DNA from: Flavobacteriaceae bacterium MAR_2010_188
Lineage (GTDB): Bacteria; Bacteroidota; Bacteroidia; Flavobacteriales; Flavobacteriaceae
DNA length: 64,000 nt
NCBI GenBank assembly: GCA_900104375.1
Contig: LT629302.1
Coordinates: forward strand, 1,704,001 to 1,768,000
Direction of reading: 5' to 3'
Every line of letters begins with the position of its first letter. Position 1 is the stretch's first letter. The position numbers and the translations under genes were made by a program. The notes below the pieces were generated by a model, which was not told the DNA's origin, ran no database searches, and saw only the letters and a program-made list of their open reading frames with translations. Positions 50,461-59,532 of the stretch are shown in pieces.

Positions 50461-52890
50461 ATGACTAAAAAATTTGCATTTTTATTATTATTGAGCGGTT
50501 TTTTTGGCTTCGCCCAAGTAAACCTCGAATACCAAGACCCGCCAGCGTCAATCTTAGAATTGGTAAACGCTCCTTTGGTTCCTTCGGTTCAAATTGACAG
50601 TAAAGGAGAAAACGTGATTTTACTATATAGAGATGCCTATAAATCAATTTCCGAGCTATCCGAAGAAGAACTTAGATTGGCAGGTCTAAGAATAAATCCA
50701 AAAACAAATATTGGTAGTCGCACCAGGTTTTACAACAATTTAATGATGAAGAAGACATCCGATAAAGATGCAAAGCAGGTGACGGGACTTCCGGCTAATG
50801 CAAGACTTTCAGACTTTAGTTGGTCACCGGACGAATCAAAAATCGCGTTTTTAAATACGGTAGATAACGGTGTAGAAGTGTGGTTAATGGATGTCAAAAA
50901 TAGTTCAACTAAAAAATTAACCGACCCCATCGTAAATGCAAATACAGGAGATGCGATTGCTTGGTTTAAGGACAATCAAAATCTTTTAGTTAAAACCTTG
51001 CCCGCAAACCGAAAGGAATTAATCGATGTTGCATCAGCAATACCCACCGGACCAACCATCTCCATCAGTGATGGCTCCAAAGCACAAAATAGGACCTATC
51101 AGGATTTATTACAAAATCCAAACGACGAATTTAATTTTGAACAATTGTCTTATTCAACTTTGAAAAAAGTTTCAGTAGATGGAAGTGTGACCGATTTTAT
51201 GGGCTCTAATCTCTATCTAGACGTTGACTTCTCCCCAAATGGCGAATATCTAATGGTATCACATATGAAAAAACCATTTTCATATTTAGTGACTTATGAC
51301 AGATTTCCGCATGAAACGAATATTTACAAAAGTAACGGGGAACTCGTACAGAAGATAAATGACGTTGCTTTGGATGAAGTAAGACCAAAAGGTTTTATGT
51401 CGACCCGAGAAGGTAAACGGTCTATGAATTGGAGAAACGATAAGCCAGCGACCATATATTGGGCCGAAGCATTAGATAAAGGCGACCCAGAAATTGAGGT
51501 TGCACAGAGAGATGCCGTTTATCAATTATCAGCCCCTTTTAACGGCCCTCCAGAATTATTATTTAAAACAATTAATCGCTATAGTGGCGTCTCGTGGGGA
51601 AACGACAATACTGCTATAGTCTCTGATTATTGGTGGAATACTAGAAACACAAAAACATACATCTTTGACCCTTCCAATCCTAAGAAGGATTTAAAAATGA
51701 TAAGTGACAGAAATTATCAAGATGTCTACAACGACCCTGGAAATTTCGTAACTACTAAAAATAAAATGGGCGAATATGTTTTGGAAATGGATGGTAAGAA
51801 TCTATTTCTAATGGGCGACGGGTATTCTGAAGAAGGACAGTTTCCATTCATCGATAAGCTTAATACTAATAATCTCAAGACCGAACGAATTTATAAATCT
51901 GCTTATACCGATAAACTAGAAAATTTGATATCGGCAATAGATATGGAAGAAGGAAAAATTCTGGTAAGGATAGAGTCCCAGAATGAATATCCTAATTATT
52001 ATATCCGAGACATCGAAAAAAAAGAGGACCTATCCCCCATTACAGCTTTTGAAAATCCTTTTAAAAGTATCCAAGAGGTAGATAAGAAAGTAATAACCTA
52101 TAAAAGGGATGATGGTTTAGATTTAGATGCAACCTTATATCTTCCGTTGGATTACGAAGAAGGTAAAAAATATCCAATGGTAATGTGGGCCTATCCAAGA
52201 GAATTCAAGGATAAGAATAGTGCTTCACAAAATACTACCAATCCAAATGAATTTATTTATCCCTATTACGGATCACCGATTTATTGGGTCACCAGAGGAT
52301 ACGTGGTTTTAGATGATGCGGCTTTCCCAATTGTAGGTGAAGGTGAAGTAGAACCAAACGATTCTTTTAGAAAACAGTTGGTAGCAAATGCTAAAGCAGC
52401 AATCGATGCGGTTGACGAAATGGGCTATATTGATAGAAAGAAAGTTGCCGTAGGTGGGCATTCTTACGGAGCTTTTATGACCGCCAATTTACTATCTCAT
52501 TCTGACTTATTTGCTGCGGGTATTGCTAGAAGCGGCGCTTATAATAGAACCCTTACACCTTTTGGTTTTCAATCTGAAGAACGTTCATATTGGGAAGCAC
52601 CAGAAGTTTACAATAGCATGTCGCCTTTTATGAATGCAGATAAGATGAAAACGCCACTACTATTAATACATGGCGTTGCAGATAATAATTCGGGGACTTA
52701 CCCATTACAAAGTGAACGTTACTTTAATGCTCTAAAAGGATTAGGCGCTACGGTGAGATTGGTGATGCTCCCGAAAGAGAGCCACGGTTATGCAGCTAAA
52801 GAATCAATCCTTCATCTTTTATGGGAACAGGACCAATGGTTAGAGAAGTATGTGAAGAACCGAGAAGATGAGCAAGAAGGAACCGATTAA
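50461..52890 (+). CDS. S9 family serine peptidase (prolyl oligopeptidase type)
   Basis: 809 residues with a signal peptide (FLLLLSGFFGFAQ). The N-terminal 500 residues form a WD/beta-propeller-like region (FSWSPDESKIAFLNTVDNGVEVWLMD). The C-terminal alpha/beta-hydrolase domain has the nucleophile S668 in VGGHSYGAFMTANLL, an acid in HGVADNNSG and the histidine in KESHGYAAKES. Close relatives are annotated as glutamyl or dipeptidyl endopeptidases. It is probably periplasmic and cleaves peptides. It is a single transcription unit closed by the terminator at 52914. Confidence 0.94.
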   Translation: MTKKFAFLLLLSGFFGFAQVNLEYQDPPASILELVNAPLVPSVQIDSKGENVILLYRDAYKSISELSEEELRLAGLRINPKTNIGSRTRFYNNLMMKKTSDKDAKQVTGLPANARLSDFSWSPDESKIAFLNTVDNGVEVWLMDVKNSSTKKLTDPIVNANTGDAIAWFKDNQNLLVKTLPANRKELIDVASAIPTGPTISISDGSKAQNRTYQDLLQNPNDEFNFEQLSYSTLKKVSVDGSVTDFMGSNLYLDVDFSPNGEYLMVSHMKKPFSYLVTYDRFPHETNIYKSNGELVQKINDVALDEVRPKGFMSTREGKRSMNWRNDKPATIYWAEALDKGDPEIEVAQRDAVYQLSAPFNGPPELLFKTINRYSGVSWGNDNTAIVSDYWWNTRNTKTYIFDPSNPKKDLKMISDRNYQDVYNDPGNFVTTKNKMGEYVLEMDGKNLFLMGDGYSEEGQFPFIDKLNTNNLKTERIYKSAYTDKLENLISAIDMEEGKILVRIESQNEYPNYYIRDIEKKEDLSPITAFENPFKSIQEVDKKVITYKRDDGLDLDATLYLPLDYEEGKKYPMVMWAYPREFKDKNSASQNTTNPNEFIYPYYGSPIYWVTRGYVVLDDAAFPIVGEGEVEPNDSFRKQLVANAKAAIDAVDEMGYIDRKKVAVGGHSYGAFMTANLLSHSDLFAAGIARSGAYNRTLTPFGFQSEERSYWEAPEVYNSMSPFMNADKMKTPLLLIHGVADNNSGTYPLQSERYFNALKGLGATVRLVMLPKESHGYAAKESILHLLWEQDQWLEKYVKNREDEQEGTD

Positions 52891-52913
52891 ATCTATAATT
52901 TAATTAATCAATT

Positions 52914-52941
52914 AAAAAACCTCCTTTGCGGAGGTTTTTTT
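52914..52941 (+). terminator. Terminator of the S9 peptidase gene
   Basis: Stem AAAAAACCTCC / GGAGGTTTTTT with loop TTTGC. Confidence 0.93.
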
Positions 52942-53017
52942 ATACTCTTAAACATTCATTGCTACAGACAAGTTTTAAATACAGCAGTCCCTATTCTTAA
53001 TTTACATTAGGCGTTTG

Positions 53018-53041
53018 TGACATCTTAATGTCAGTTTGTCA
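53018..53041 (+). promoter_or_regulatory. htpG: TGTCA-repeat element upstream of htpG
   Basis: An inverted repeat TGACAT-CTTA-ATGTCA is followed by a second TGTCA, 8 bases after the first (TGTCAGTTTGTCA). It lies 125 bases before the htpG ATG, in a 225-base leader region without another gene. A heat-shock operator is a reasonable guess, not shown. Confidence 0.35.
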
Positions 53042-53165
53042 CTTTGCAAGTAATGGTATTTTTTTTGACTACTCATAAAGGTGTTCAAAATTTAGAAGAG
53101 CACTATTAGATCATTCAATTTTAATAGAAACCTCTACGAGGTAAAAATCAAATAGAATTTTAATT

Positions 53166-55076
53166 ATGACAAAAGGTAATATTAATGTTTCGGTAGAGAA
53201 TATTTTTCCGCTGATCAAGAAATTTCTTTACAGCGACCACGAGATTTTTTTACGTGAACTAGTTAGTAACGCCACTGATGCGACGCTTAAACTAAAACAC
53301 CTTACCAATATTGGTGAAGCCAAAGTAGAATATGGCAACCCAATTATTGAGGTTAAGATTGATAAAAAGAAAAAACAACTGCACATCATAGACCAAGGAA
53401 TTGGTATGACTGCAGAAGAAGTTGAAAAATACATCAACGAAGTTGCCTTTTCTGGCGCAGAAGAATTTTTAGACAAGTATAAAGACAAGATGGACGGCGC
53501 AGGCATCATCGGTCACTTTGGTCTAGGATTCTACTCTGCATTTATGGTTTCGGATAAAGTTGAAATCATAACCAAATCCTACAAGGACGAGCCCGCCGCT
53601 CATTGGACCTGCGATGGCTCTCCTCAATATACTTTAGAAGAAGCCGACAAGCAAGAGAGAGGTACTGAGATTATACTTCATATATCTGATGAAGAAAAAG
53701 AATTTTTAGAGGAATCTAAAATCAGAGGCTTACTCAAAAAGTATAACAAGTTTATGCCAATCCCAATTAAATTCGGGACTAAGGAAGTAAATGATCCTGA
53801 ACATAAGCCAAAAAGCAAAAAGGACAAAGATGGTAAGGAAACAACTGACCCACAAAAAAAGATAAAGTTAGATGACATTATCAATAACCCTGATCCAGCT
53901 TGGACAAAACAACCTGCGGATTTAAAGGATGAAGATTACAAGGAATTTTACCGAGAGCTGTACCCAATGCAATTCGAGGAGCCTCTATTTCATATTCATC
54001 TAAACGTAGATTATCCCTTTAATCTTACTGGGATTTTATATTTCCCTAAGATGACCAATGATCTTAATGTTCAGAAGGATAAGATTCAACTGTATCAAAA
54101 TCAGGTTTATGTGACTGATAATGTTGAAGGAATTGTACCTGAGTTCTTGACGATGCTTAGAGGTGTTATCGATTCTCCAGATATTCCCTTGAATGTATCT
54201 CGTTCTTATCTCCAGGCAGATGGTGCGGTTAAAAAAATTGCGTCTTACATTACTAGAAAAGTTGCAGATAAATTAAAATCCCTCTTCAACGAAAATCGTG
54301 AAGATTTCGAGAAGAAATGGGATGACATTAAGATTGTTATAGAATACGGAATGCTTTCTGAAGATAAATTTTTTGAAAAGGCAGATCCATTTTTCTTATA
54401 TCCAACCGTAGATGGTAAATATTTTACCTACGATGAGCTTTACAATAAGATAAAAGCAAATCAAACCGATAAGGATGATAAATTGGTGATTTTATATGCT
54501 TCGGACAAAGAATCTCAGCACAGTTATATTGAAAATGCGAAAGCTAAAGGATATGAAGTCTTGTTATTGGATTCTCCAATCGTTGGACATCTTATCCAAA
54601 AACTAGAAACATCTAAAGAGAAAATATCTTTTGCGAGAGTCGATGCAGACCACGTTGATAATTTAATCAGCAAAGACGATACTAAGATTTCTAAGTTATC
54701 AGACGACGAGAGAAAAGCATTGGACGAACTTTTAAAAGATGTGGTTCCTGGTGATAAGTTCACGGTCCAGCTTGAAGCAATGGACAGCAACTCTGCGCCA
54801 TTTATTATCACTCAACCAGAGTTTATGCGTAGAATGAAGGAGATGCAAGCGACCGGAGGTGGCGGAATGTTCGGAATGGGGAATATGCCAGATATGTACA
54901 ATCTGGTAGTGAACACCAACTCTGAACTGATAACCGAAATCGTGAATACCAAAACAAGGAAGAAACAAGAACGTTTAATTACTCAGAGCTTGGACTTGGC
55001 CAGATTATCTAAAGGTTTACTTAAAGGTGAAGAGTTGACCAATTTTATAAAACGGTCTTATGAAATGATTAAATAA
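53166..55076 (+). CDS. htpG: Molecular chaperone HtpG (Hsp90)
   Basis: 636 residues. The GHKL ATPase part has FLRELVSNATDATLKL, IIDQGIGMTAEEV and GIIGHFGLGFYSAFMVSD. The middle domain has LNVSRSYLQADGAVKKI. An additional lysine-rich insert (HKPKSKKDKDGKETTDPQKK, about residues 218-237) sits where eukaryotic Hsp90 has its charged linker. A glycine/methionine-rich segment (GGGGMFGMGNMPDMY) follows near 560. It is an ATP-dependent folding chaperone of the cytoplasm. Single-gene unit with the element at 53018-53041 upstream and a terminator downstream. Confidence 0.96.
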   Translation: MTKGNINVSVENIFPLIKKFLYSDHEIFLRELVSNATDATLKLKHLTNIGEAKVEYGNPIIEVKIDKKKKQLHIIDQGIGMTAEEVEKYINEVAFSGAEEFLDKYKDKMDGAGIIGHFGLGFYSAFMVSDKVEIITKSYKDEPAAHWTCDGSPQYTLEEADKQERGTEIILHISDEEKEFLEESKIRGLLKKYNKFMPIPIKFGTKEVNDPEHKPKSKKDKDGKETTDPQKKIKLDDIINNPDPAWTKQPADLKDEDYKEFYRELYPMQFEEPLFHIHLNVDYPFNLTGILYFPKMTNDLNVQKDKIQLYQNQVYVTDNVEGIVPEFLTMLRGVIDSPDIPLNVSRSYLQADGAVKKIASYITRKVADKLKSLFNENREDFEKKWDDIKIVIEYGMLSEDKFFEKADPFFLYPTVDGKYFTYDELYNKIKANQTDKDDKLVILYASDKESQHSYIENAKAKGYEVLLLDSPIVGHLIQKLETSKEKISFARVDADHVDNLISKDDTKISKLSDDERKALDELLKDVVPGDKFTVQLEAMDSNSAPFIITQPEFMRRMKEMQATGGGGMFGMGNMPDMYNLVVNTNSELITEIVNTKTRKKQERLITQSLDLARLSKGLLKGEELTNFIKRSYEMIK

Positions 55077-55101
55077 ACTTTCAATTTAATTTGAAATACT
55101 G

Positions 55102-55131
55102 AAGCCGCCTTATTTTATAGGGCGGTTTTTT
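55102..55131. terminator. Terminator between htpG and the CotH-like gene
   Basis: CCGCC / GGCGG stem extended by A/T and G-T pairs, loop TTATTTTATAG, T-rich tail on the plus strand; the A on the left arm serves the minus strand weakly. Confidence 0.75.
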
Positions 55132-55140
55132 ATTTGAAGA

Positions 55141-56199
55141 TTATTCGTTTCTAGATTTTGAGGCTATCTGGTCTTCAAACTTCTTGTCGTCCATTAGGAT
55201 TGTAAAAAATTCATTGATGTAATCTTTACAAGCATCAAATTCTTTTGAATTATCGAACATGGTTTCGCATTTATCCAACTGGGATAAGATATCTAGACGT
55301 TTTGCTACAAATTCTAGCCGCACCTCTGTAACTAGTTGGTCTTCCCTTTTGAAGCCGCGATACAATCTCTGGGTTACGCTTTCAATGTCCAATTGTTTAT
55401 CACCGATTTGCGAAACCGTTGCATAACTGGTATTCACAAATCCACACATATCAAAATCATAAGGAACGGGAATAATCTGCCCTTCCAGAAATATCAATTT
55501 TGAATTATGTTGGTAAGCATCAGAAAAGTCGGTGTTCCCAATCATAAATTGAAAAAACGCGTTCCTAAGAGATTCTAGTGGAAGATGGTTTAGCGGATGC
55601 ACATTTCGATCCAAAACCTTACCTCCTATCCTTTTGGCAACATGTTTATCGTCTTCAATCAGAAAAGCCTTGATTTGATGGGATTTATTATTTTTTCCTT
55701 TCTCTTCTTCATAATTAAGGTTTAAAAGCCGAGTCTTAAAATGATAAGGTGAAATAATTTCGAACATTTTATAAGCCAGATATTCTTTTATAACGTTATC
55801 GTCCTTATCTCGTTCTTGCAGGCAAGGCAGTACCATTTTTAAAGTTTTATTGCCTTCAAAAGGTGTACGCTCAGCGTTCTTTTTCTTTATTTTCAGTTTT
55901 AAAGGCGCATAATAACATGTCTTAAGTCGAAAATTACCTCGTCTTCGGATATCAACTTCGAGCGAATCCCAGGCAACATCTTGCTCTTTGTATTTGAGAT
56001 AAGTACTGATATACGTAGAATCATCGGTTTCTTTTTTAATCTCTTTGTTACTATAGTTCATGGCTATTTCTAAGGGATCATCAACTAAAAAAAGTTGCGA
56101 AAGTTTCTCTGCAGGTTCTATTTTAGAATCCTGTGCGAACGCTAAATTGAACGATAAAAATAATAGCGGTAGAATTAGGAGGTTGACTTGCTTATTCAT
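55141..56199 (-). CDS. Exported CotH-like kinase-fold protein
   Basis: 352 residues with a signal peptide (LILPLLFLSFNLAFAQ). No family is certain. VDIRRRGNFRLKTCYYAPLKLKIKKK resembles the RGN substrate loop of CotH proteins. IGNTDFSDAYQHNSKLI and VPYDFDMCGFVN together give the N-x-D...H-N...DFD pattern of atypical kinase folds. It may phosphorylate exported proteins, or it may be inactive; the motifs alone do not decide. It has its own promoter region, convergent with htpG, and is followed on the other strand by the membrane protein at 56291. Confidence 0.7.
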   Translation of the reverse strand: MNKQVNLLILPLLFLSFNLAFAQDSKIEPAEKLSQLFLVDDPLEIAMNYSNKEIKKETDDSTYISTYLKYKEQDVAWDSLEVDIRRRGNFRLKTCYYAPLKLKIKKKNAERTPFEGNKTLKMVLPCLQERDKDDNVIKEYLAYKMFEIISPYHFKTRLLNLNYEEEKGKNNKSHQIKAFLIEDDKHVAKRIGGKVLDRNVHPLNHLPLESLRNAFFQFMIGNTDFSDAYQHNSKLIFLEGQIIPVPYDFDMCGFVNTSYATVSQIGDKQLDIESVTQRLYRGFKREDQLVTEVRLEFVAKRLDILSQLDKCETMFDNSKEFDACKDYINEFFTILMDDKKFEDQIASKSRNE

Positions 56200-56290
56200 G
56201 AGATTATACTAACTTTATCAAATATAAATCATTTATAATCAACCAATAAAAAAATATCTTTCAATATTAAATTATAGAACGTTCATTACG

Positions 56291-56983
56291 TTGATACTAT
56301 CGGCGGCTGTAACGTTCTTCTCGTTTAGATACAACATTAATTTTAATGTTGATTTAACACTGCTCAGTATTGCCATAATTTTTCCTTTGGTTTTTACCAT
56401 TCGAGGTTCTTTTAGAAGAAGGGAAAAAGCCCTTGAACATCTTAGCGAATTTATCAGTACGCTCAAAACGGTAAAGTACTTTTTGATGAGCAATGAAAAC
56501 ATTACGGAAGAAAATCGGCTGGAGATTAATAAAATCTTATTGGATATTAACCATAAAACCCTCGAACATCTCACAAAGAAGGATTATGATATAAAGGGTC
56601 TGGACCTTATAACCCACAACGTTTATCGTTTTGTTTCGGAAAAAGATAACCTTATCCCATCCAAATTGCGGGACAGGGTTTTTCGGTTTATGAAAGATAT
56701 GCACGAATCTATTGAAAATCTTCATGCCATACATTCTCACCGTACTCCAATAAGTTTAAAAGCTTATTGCGAGATATTTATTTATATTTTTCCCTTTATC
56801 TATGCACCTACAATCATCTATAATATTGGTCTGACAGGCGCAGACTGGATCGCATATTTCGTAGTGATGCTTACTCAGTTTATACTTATTTCCCTTTATA
56901 ATATTCAAAATCAATTAGAATATCCATTTGATAATATTGGCATGGACGACATAAATCTAGATAATTTTAGGATTGAGCGATAG
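56291..56983 (+). CDS. Membrane protein of bestrophin-like type, start codon uncertain
   Basis: 230 residues from a TTG at 56291. The frame is open back to 56228 with no ATG, GTG or TTG upstream of that TTG. The upstream codons read ATA AAA AAA TAT (56246), i.e. I-K-K-Y-L-S-I-L-N-Y, which looks like a natural protein start in which ATG has become ATA. Features: an N-terminal helix pair (DLTLLSIAIIFPLVFTIRGS), a long amphipathic region (RRREKALEHLSEFISTLK), two C-terminal helices and the tail LEYPFDNIGMDDINLDNF, similar to bestrophin channels. The family assignment is by impression. The neighbouring pseudogene suggests a decaying locus. Confidence 0.6.
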   Translation: MILSAAVTFFSFRYNINFNVDLTLLSIAIIFPLVFTIRGSFRRREKALEHLSEFISTLKTVKYFLMSNENITEENRLEINKILLDINHKTLEHLTKKDYDIKGLDLITHNVYRFVSEKDNLIPSKLRDRVFRFMKDMHESIENLHAIHSHRTPISLKAYCEIFIYIFPFIYAPTIIYNIGLTGADWIAYFVVMLTQFILISLYNIQNQLEYPFDNIGMDDINLDNFRIER

Positions 56984-57043
56984 GGAATTCCCTGCAATAT
57001 TTATTTTAGTCTAGTTAGTTATCCTTAAGAAAATCTGTCATTG

Positions 57044-57567
57044 ATGAATTCTGATTATAACGCCCCCGAATTTAAAAAGCTTCTAAGACGTCTTCAAGAA
57101 GAAAGTTGGCAGTTAGAGCTTCTAATATCTAGTTTTGTAATATTTGGTCATTTTTCTACCTAAGATACCATTGATGTTCCCCGGATGAATGCTAAAAATT
57201 TGGAGTTCTAGCAATACTACCTTATAATGACGTTGGCCCAAAAACCTTGTATGCTATTGATATTTAACATTTTTGCTGCACATAATACTTGGGGTACTTT
57301 GGATTGGGGCTCTGGGTCGTCGCTTAATTTCTGGGGACATCGATTATGACAAATTGAATTATGGTAAAAAATTCACGGGATACCTCAAGAAGGAGGCGCT
57401 CATTTTATAGATACATAGCGCAATTAGAGAATTATTGCAGCATCAACTTTGCAATATCCTTACTGTTGATTTTCTATGTGCTCGCTATTAGTCTAACCTT
57501 TGTAGTAATTCCGCACATTATAGAAGGCTTGGTAACAAATGACAATTTGCCTAATTGCTTGGGATGA
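57044..57567 (+). pseudogene. Decayed multi-pass membrane protein gene
   Basis: Three pieces of one protein survive in different frames. The first (57044 on) reads MNSDYNAPEFKKLLRRLQEE, then SWQLELLISSFVIFG, and soon meets a stop. The second (about 57220-57420) reads LLHIILGVLWIGALGRRL, then ISGDIDYDKLNYGKKFTGYL. The third reads RRRSFYRYIAQLENYCSINF, then AISLLLIFYVLAISLTFVVI, ending at the TGA at 57567. Moving between pieces needs frame changes, and the middle and end of a normal gene are missing. The sequence keeps codon-like structure and membrane helices, so it was a real gene. From memory, intact relatives are long membrane proteins of unknown function. Confidence 0.75.
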
Positions 57568-57702
57568 GGCGTCGGTATAGTTTTATAGTACTTTTAATCA
57601 TTAATAGGTTGTTAACTCTTTCTAACCTTTAAGCCTCTCCTATAATTACTTCCAGAATTTTATCAGAGTACTCTTTTGTTTAGGCGATGGTATGATAATT
57701 GT

Positions 57703-57710
57703 TATCTTTA
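57703..57710 (+). promoter_or_regulatory. Possible -7 box of the DUF885 operon
   Basis: TATCTTTA with a TTG (57676-57678) 24 bases upstream and the ATG 25 bases downstream. Same octamer as at 24940 and 50425. The remainder of the 57568-57735 gap shows no gene. Confidence 0.42.
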
Positions 57711-57735
57711 ACCAGCAAAAAAAATAAGCTTTAAA

Positions 57736-59532
57736 ATGAAATATATTTTCCCAATTTTACTAGCAACATTCCTACTGGTTTCCTGTAATGACGATAAGAA
57801 ACCTTTACCTGTTATAGACGAGGATATTGCGGGACGGCATAATGTCGCTTTCGATTCTTTATTGAGCTCCTACAATGAGGGTTTGCTTAAGCTAAATCCT
57901 TTGGACGCTACTGCGATTGGAGATAATAGATATAACGATACACTTCCTAATTTCCTATCGGACAGGTATAAGAATCAATTTCAGAATTTTTACCTAGATT
58001 TTCAGAGACAGATAAATAACTATAAGGAAAATACGATGTCCGTTGATCAGATAATTAGCAAACGGATAATTGAATGGGAATGTAACATGAAATTACAGTC
58101 CCTAAAATTCAACACTAACCTTACCCCAATTAATCAATTTTCAACTTTACAATTAGCAATGGGACAAATGGCGAGCGGTAAGGGCTCACAACCATTTAAA
58201 ACTACGAAGGATTATAGAAATTGGATAAAAAGATTACACAATTATAGCGACTGGCTTACTACTGTAAAAGCTAAAATGGAACAAGGAGTAAAGGAAAAAT
58301 ACGTTTTGCCTACTGCTTTGATAACAAAGTTGACCCCGCAATTAAAAGAACTATCAGAATCTGACGTCAAAAAACACCTTTTTTATACTCCGGTATTAAA
58401 TTTTCCCGAAACCGTTCCTGCTTCAGACAGAGCAGAGTTAACGAAAGAATATGATTCTATAATTTCAACAGAAATTATTCCTGCCTATTCAAAATTATAC
58501 GATTATGTTTCTACCGATTATCTAAAGGCTGGAAGAAAGAGCAGCGGAATTTCCGAAGTGAAAGATGGTACCGCTTTGTATAATTATTACATTAAGTTAT
58601 ATACAACTACCGACAAAACCGCTGATGAAATCCACAATCTAGGTCTTAGTGAGGTCAAGCGGATTTCTAAAGCCATGGATTCCATTAAAAACGTAGTTGG
58701 ATTTAAAGGTAGCCTTAAGGCCTTTTTTGATGAAGTAAGACACAAGAAAGAATTGATGCCTTATAGTAATGCCGATGATGTTATTGCGCATTTTAATTCT
58801 ATACATGACAAGATGCTTCCTCAGCTTGAAACTCTTTTCGATTTAAAACCCACGACGGAATTTGAAGTTAGACGTACCGAAAAGTTCCGTGAAGCGTCTG
58901 CCAGTGCAGAATATAATCCAGGATCTTTGGATGGCAGTAGACCTGGGATTTTTTATGTACCAATTCCTGATGTTGCTGCTTATAATACCTTTTCAGATGA
59001 ATCGCTTTTTCTACATGAAGCAATACCTGGACATCATTATCAAATTTCACTTCAGCAAGAAAATGACAGCCTTCCGGGATTCAGAAAGAATCTTTGGTAC
59101 AGTGGTTATGGAGAAGGATGGGCACTTTATTGTGAATCCTTAGGAAAAGAACTAGGTCTTTACGAAGACCCTTATCAGTATTTTGGTATGCTTAGCGCAG
59201 AAATGCACAGAGCGATTAGATTGGTGGTAGATACAGGTATCCACTCTAAAGGTTGGAGCAGAGAAAAGGCTATTCAATATTCCTTAGACAATGAGGCAGA
59301 GAGTAAAGAGAGCATTACCGCAGAGATTGAAAGATACATGGCAATCCCAGGACAAGCACTGTCATATAAGATTGGCCAACTAAAAATATTAGAACTTCGA
59401 GAAAGAGCCAAGAAAGACCTAGGAGATAAATTCAAAATTGCCGAATTTCATAATCAAGTTTTAGAATCGGGTTGCCTTCCACTTGCGCTACTTGAAGAGA
59501 AAATCAATATCTGGATCAAGGCCAATGACTAA
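57736..59532 (+). CDS. DUF885 family lipoprotein, putative zinc carboxypeptidase-like
   Basis: 598 residues. The lipoprotein signal ends at C17 (FLLVSC). The DUF885 hallmark LHEAIPGHHYQISLQQEN starts at H427 and is followed by YSGYGEGWALYCESLGKELG and EMHRAIRLVVDTGIHSKGWSREKAI. The E-x(4)-H-H and E motifs are the likely zinc ligands and catalytic Glu. Relatives act on peptides. It is probably outer-membrane anchored. Its stop overlaps the next ATG by eight bases. Confidence 0.92.
   Translation: MKYIFPILLATFLLVSCNDDKKPLPVIDEDIAGRHNVAFDSLLSSYNEGLLKLNPLDATAIGDNRYNDTLPNFLSDRYKNQFQNFYLDFQRQINNYKENTMSVDQIISKRIIEWECNMKLQSLKFNTNLTPINQFSTLQLAMGQMASGKGSQPFKTTKDYRNWIKRLHNYSDWLTTVKAKMEQGVKEKYVLPTALITKLTPQLKELSESDVKKHLFYTPVLNFPETVPASDRAELTKEYDSIISTEIIPAYSKLYDYVSTDYLKAGRKSSGISEVKDGTALYNYYIKLYTTTDKTADEIHNLGLSEVKRISKAMDSIKNVVGFKGSLKAFFDEVRHKKELMPYSNADDVIAHFNSIHDKMLPQLETLFDLKPTTEFEVRRTEKFREASASAEYNPGSLDGSRPGIFYVPIPDVAAYNTFSDESLFLHEAIPGHHYQISLQQENDSLPGFRKNLWYSGYGEGWALYCESLGKELGLYEDPYQYFGMLSAEMHRAIRLVVDTGIHSKGWSREKAIQYSLDNEAESKESITAEIERYMAIPGQALSYKIGQLKILELRERAKKDLGDKFKIAEFHNQVLESGCLPLALLEEKINIWIKAND

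Noticed and set aside
57361-57567. Stand-alone 68-residue membrane protein gene
   Set aside because: Matching upstream sequence lies in other frames, so it is the last fragment of a broken gene.
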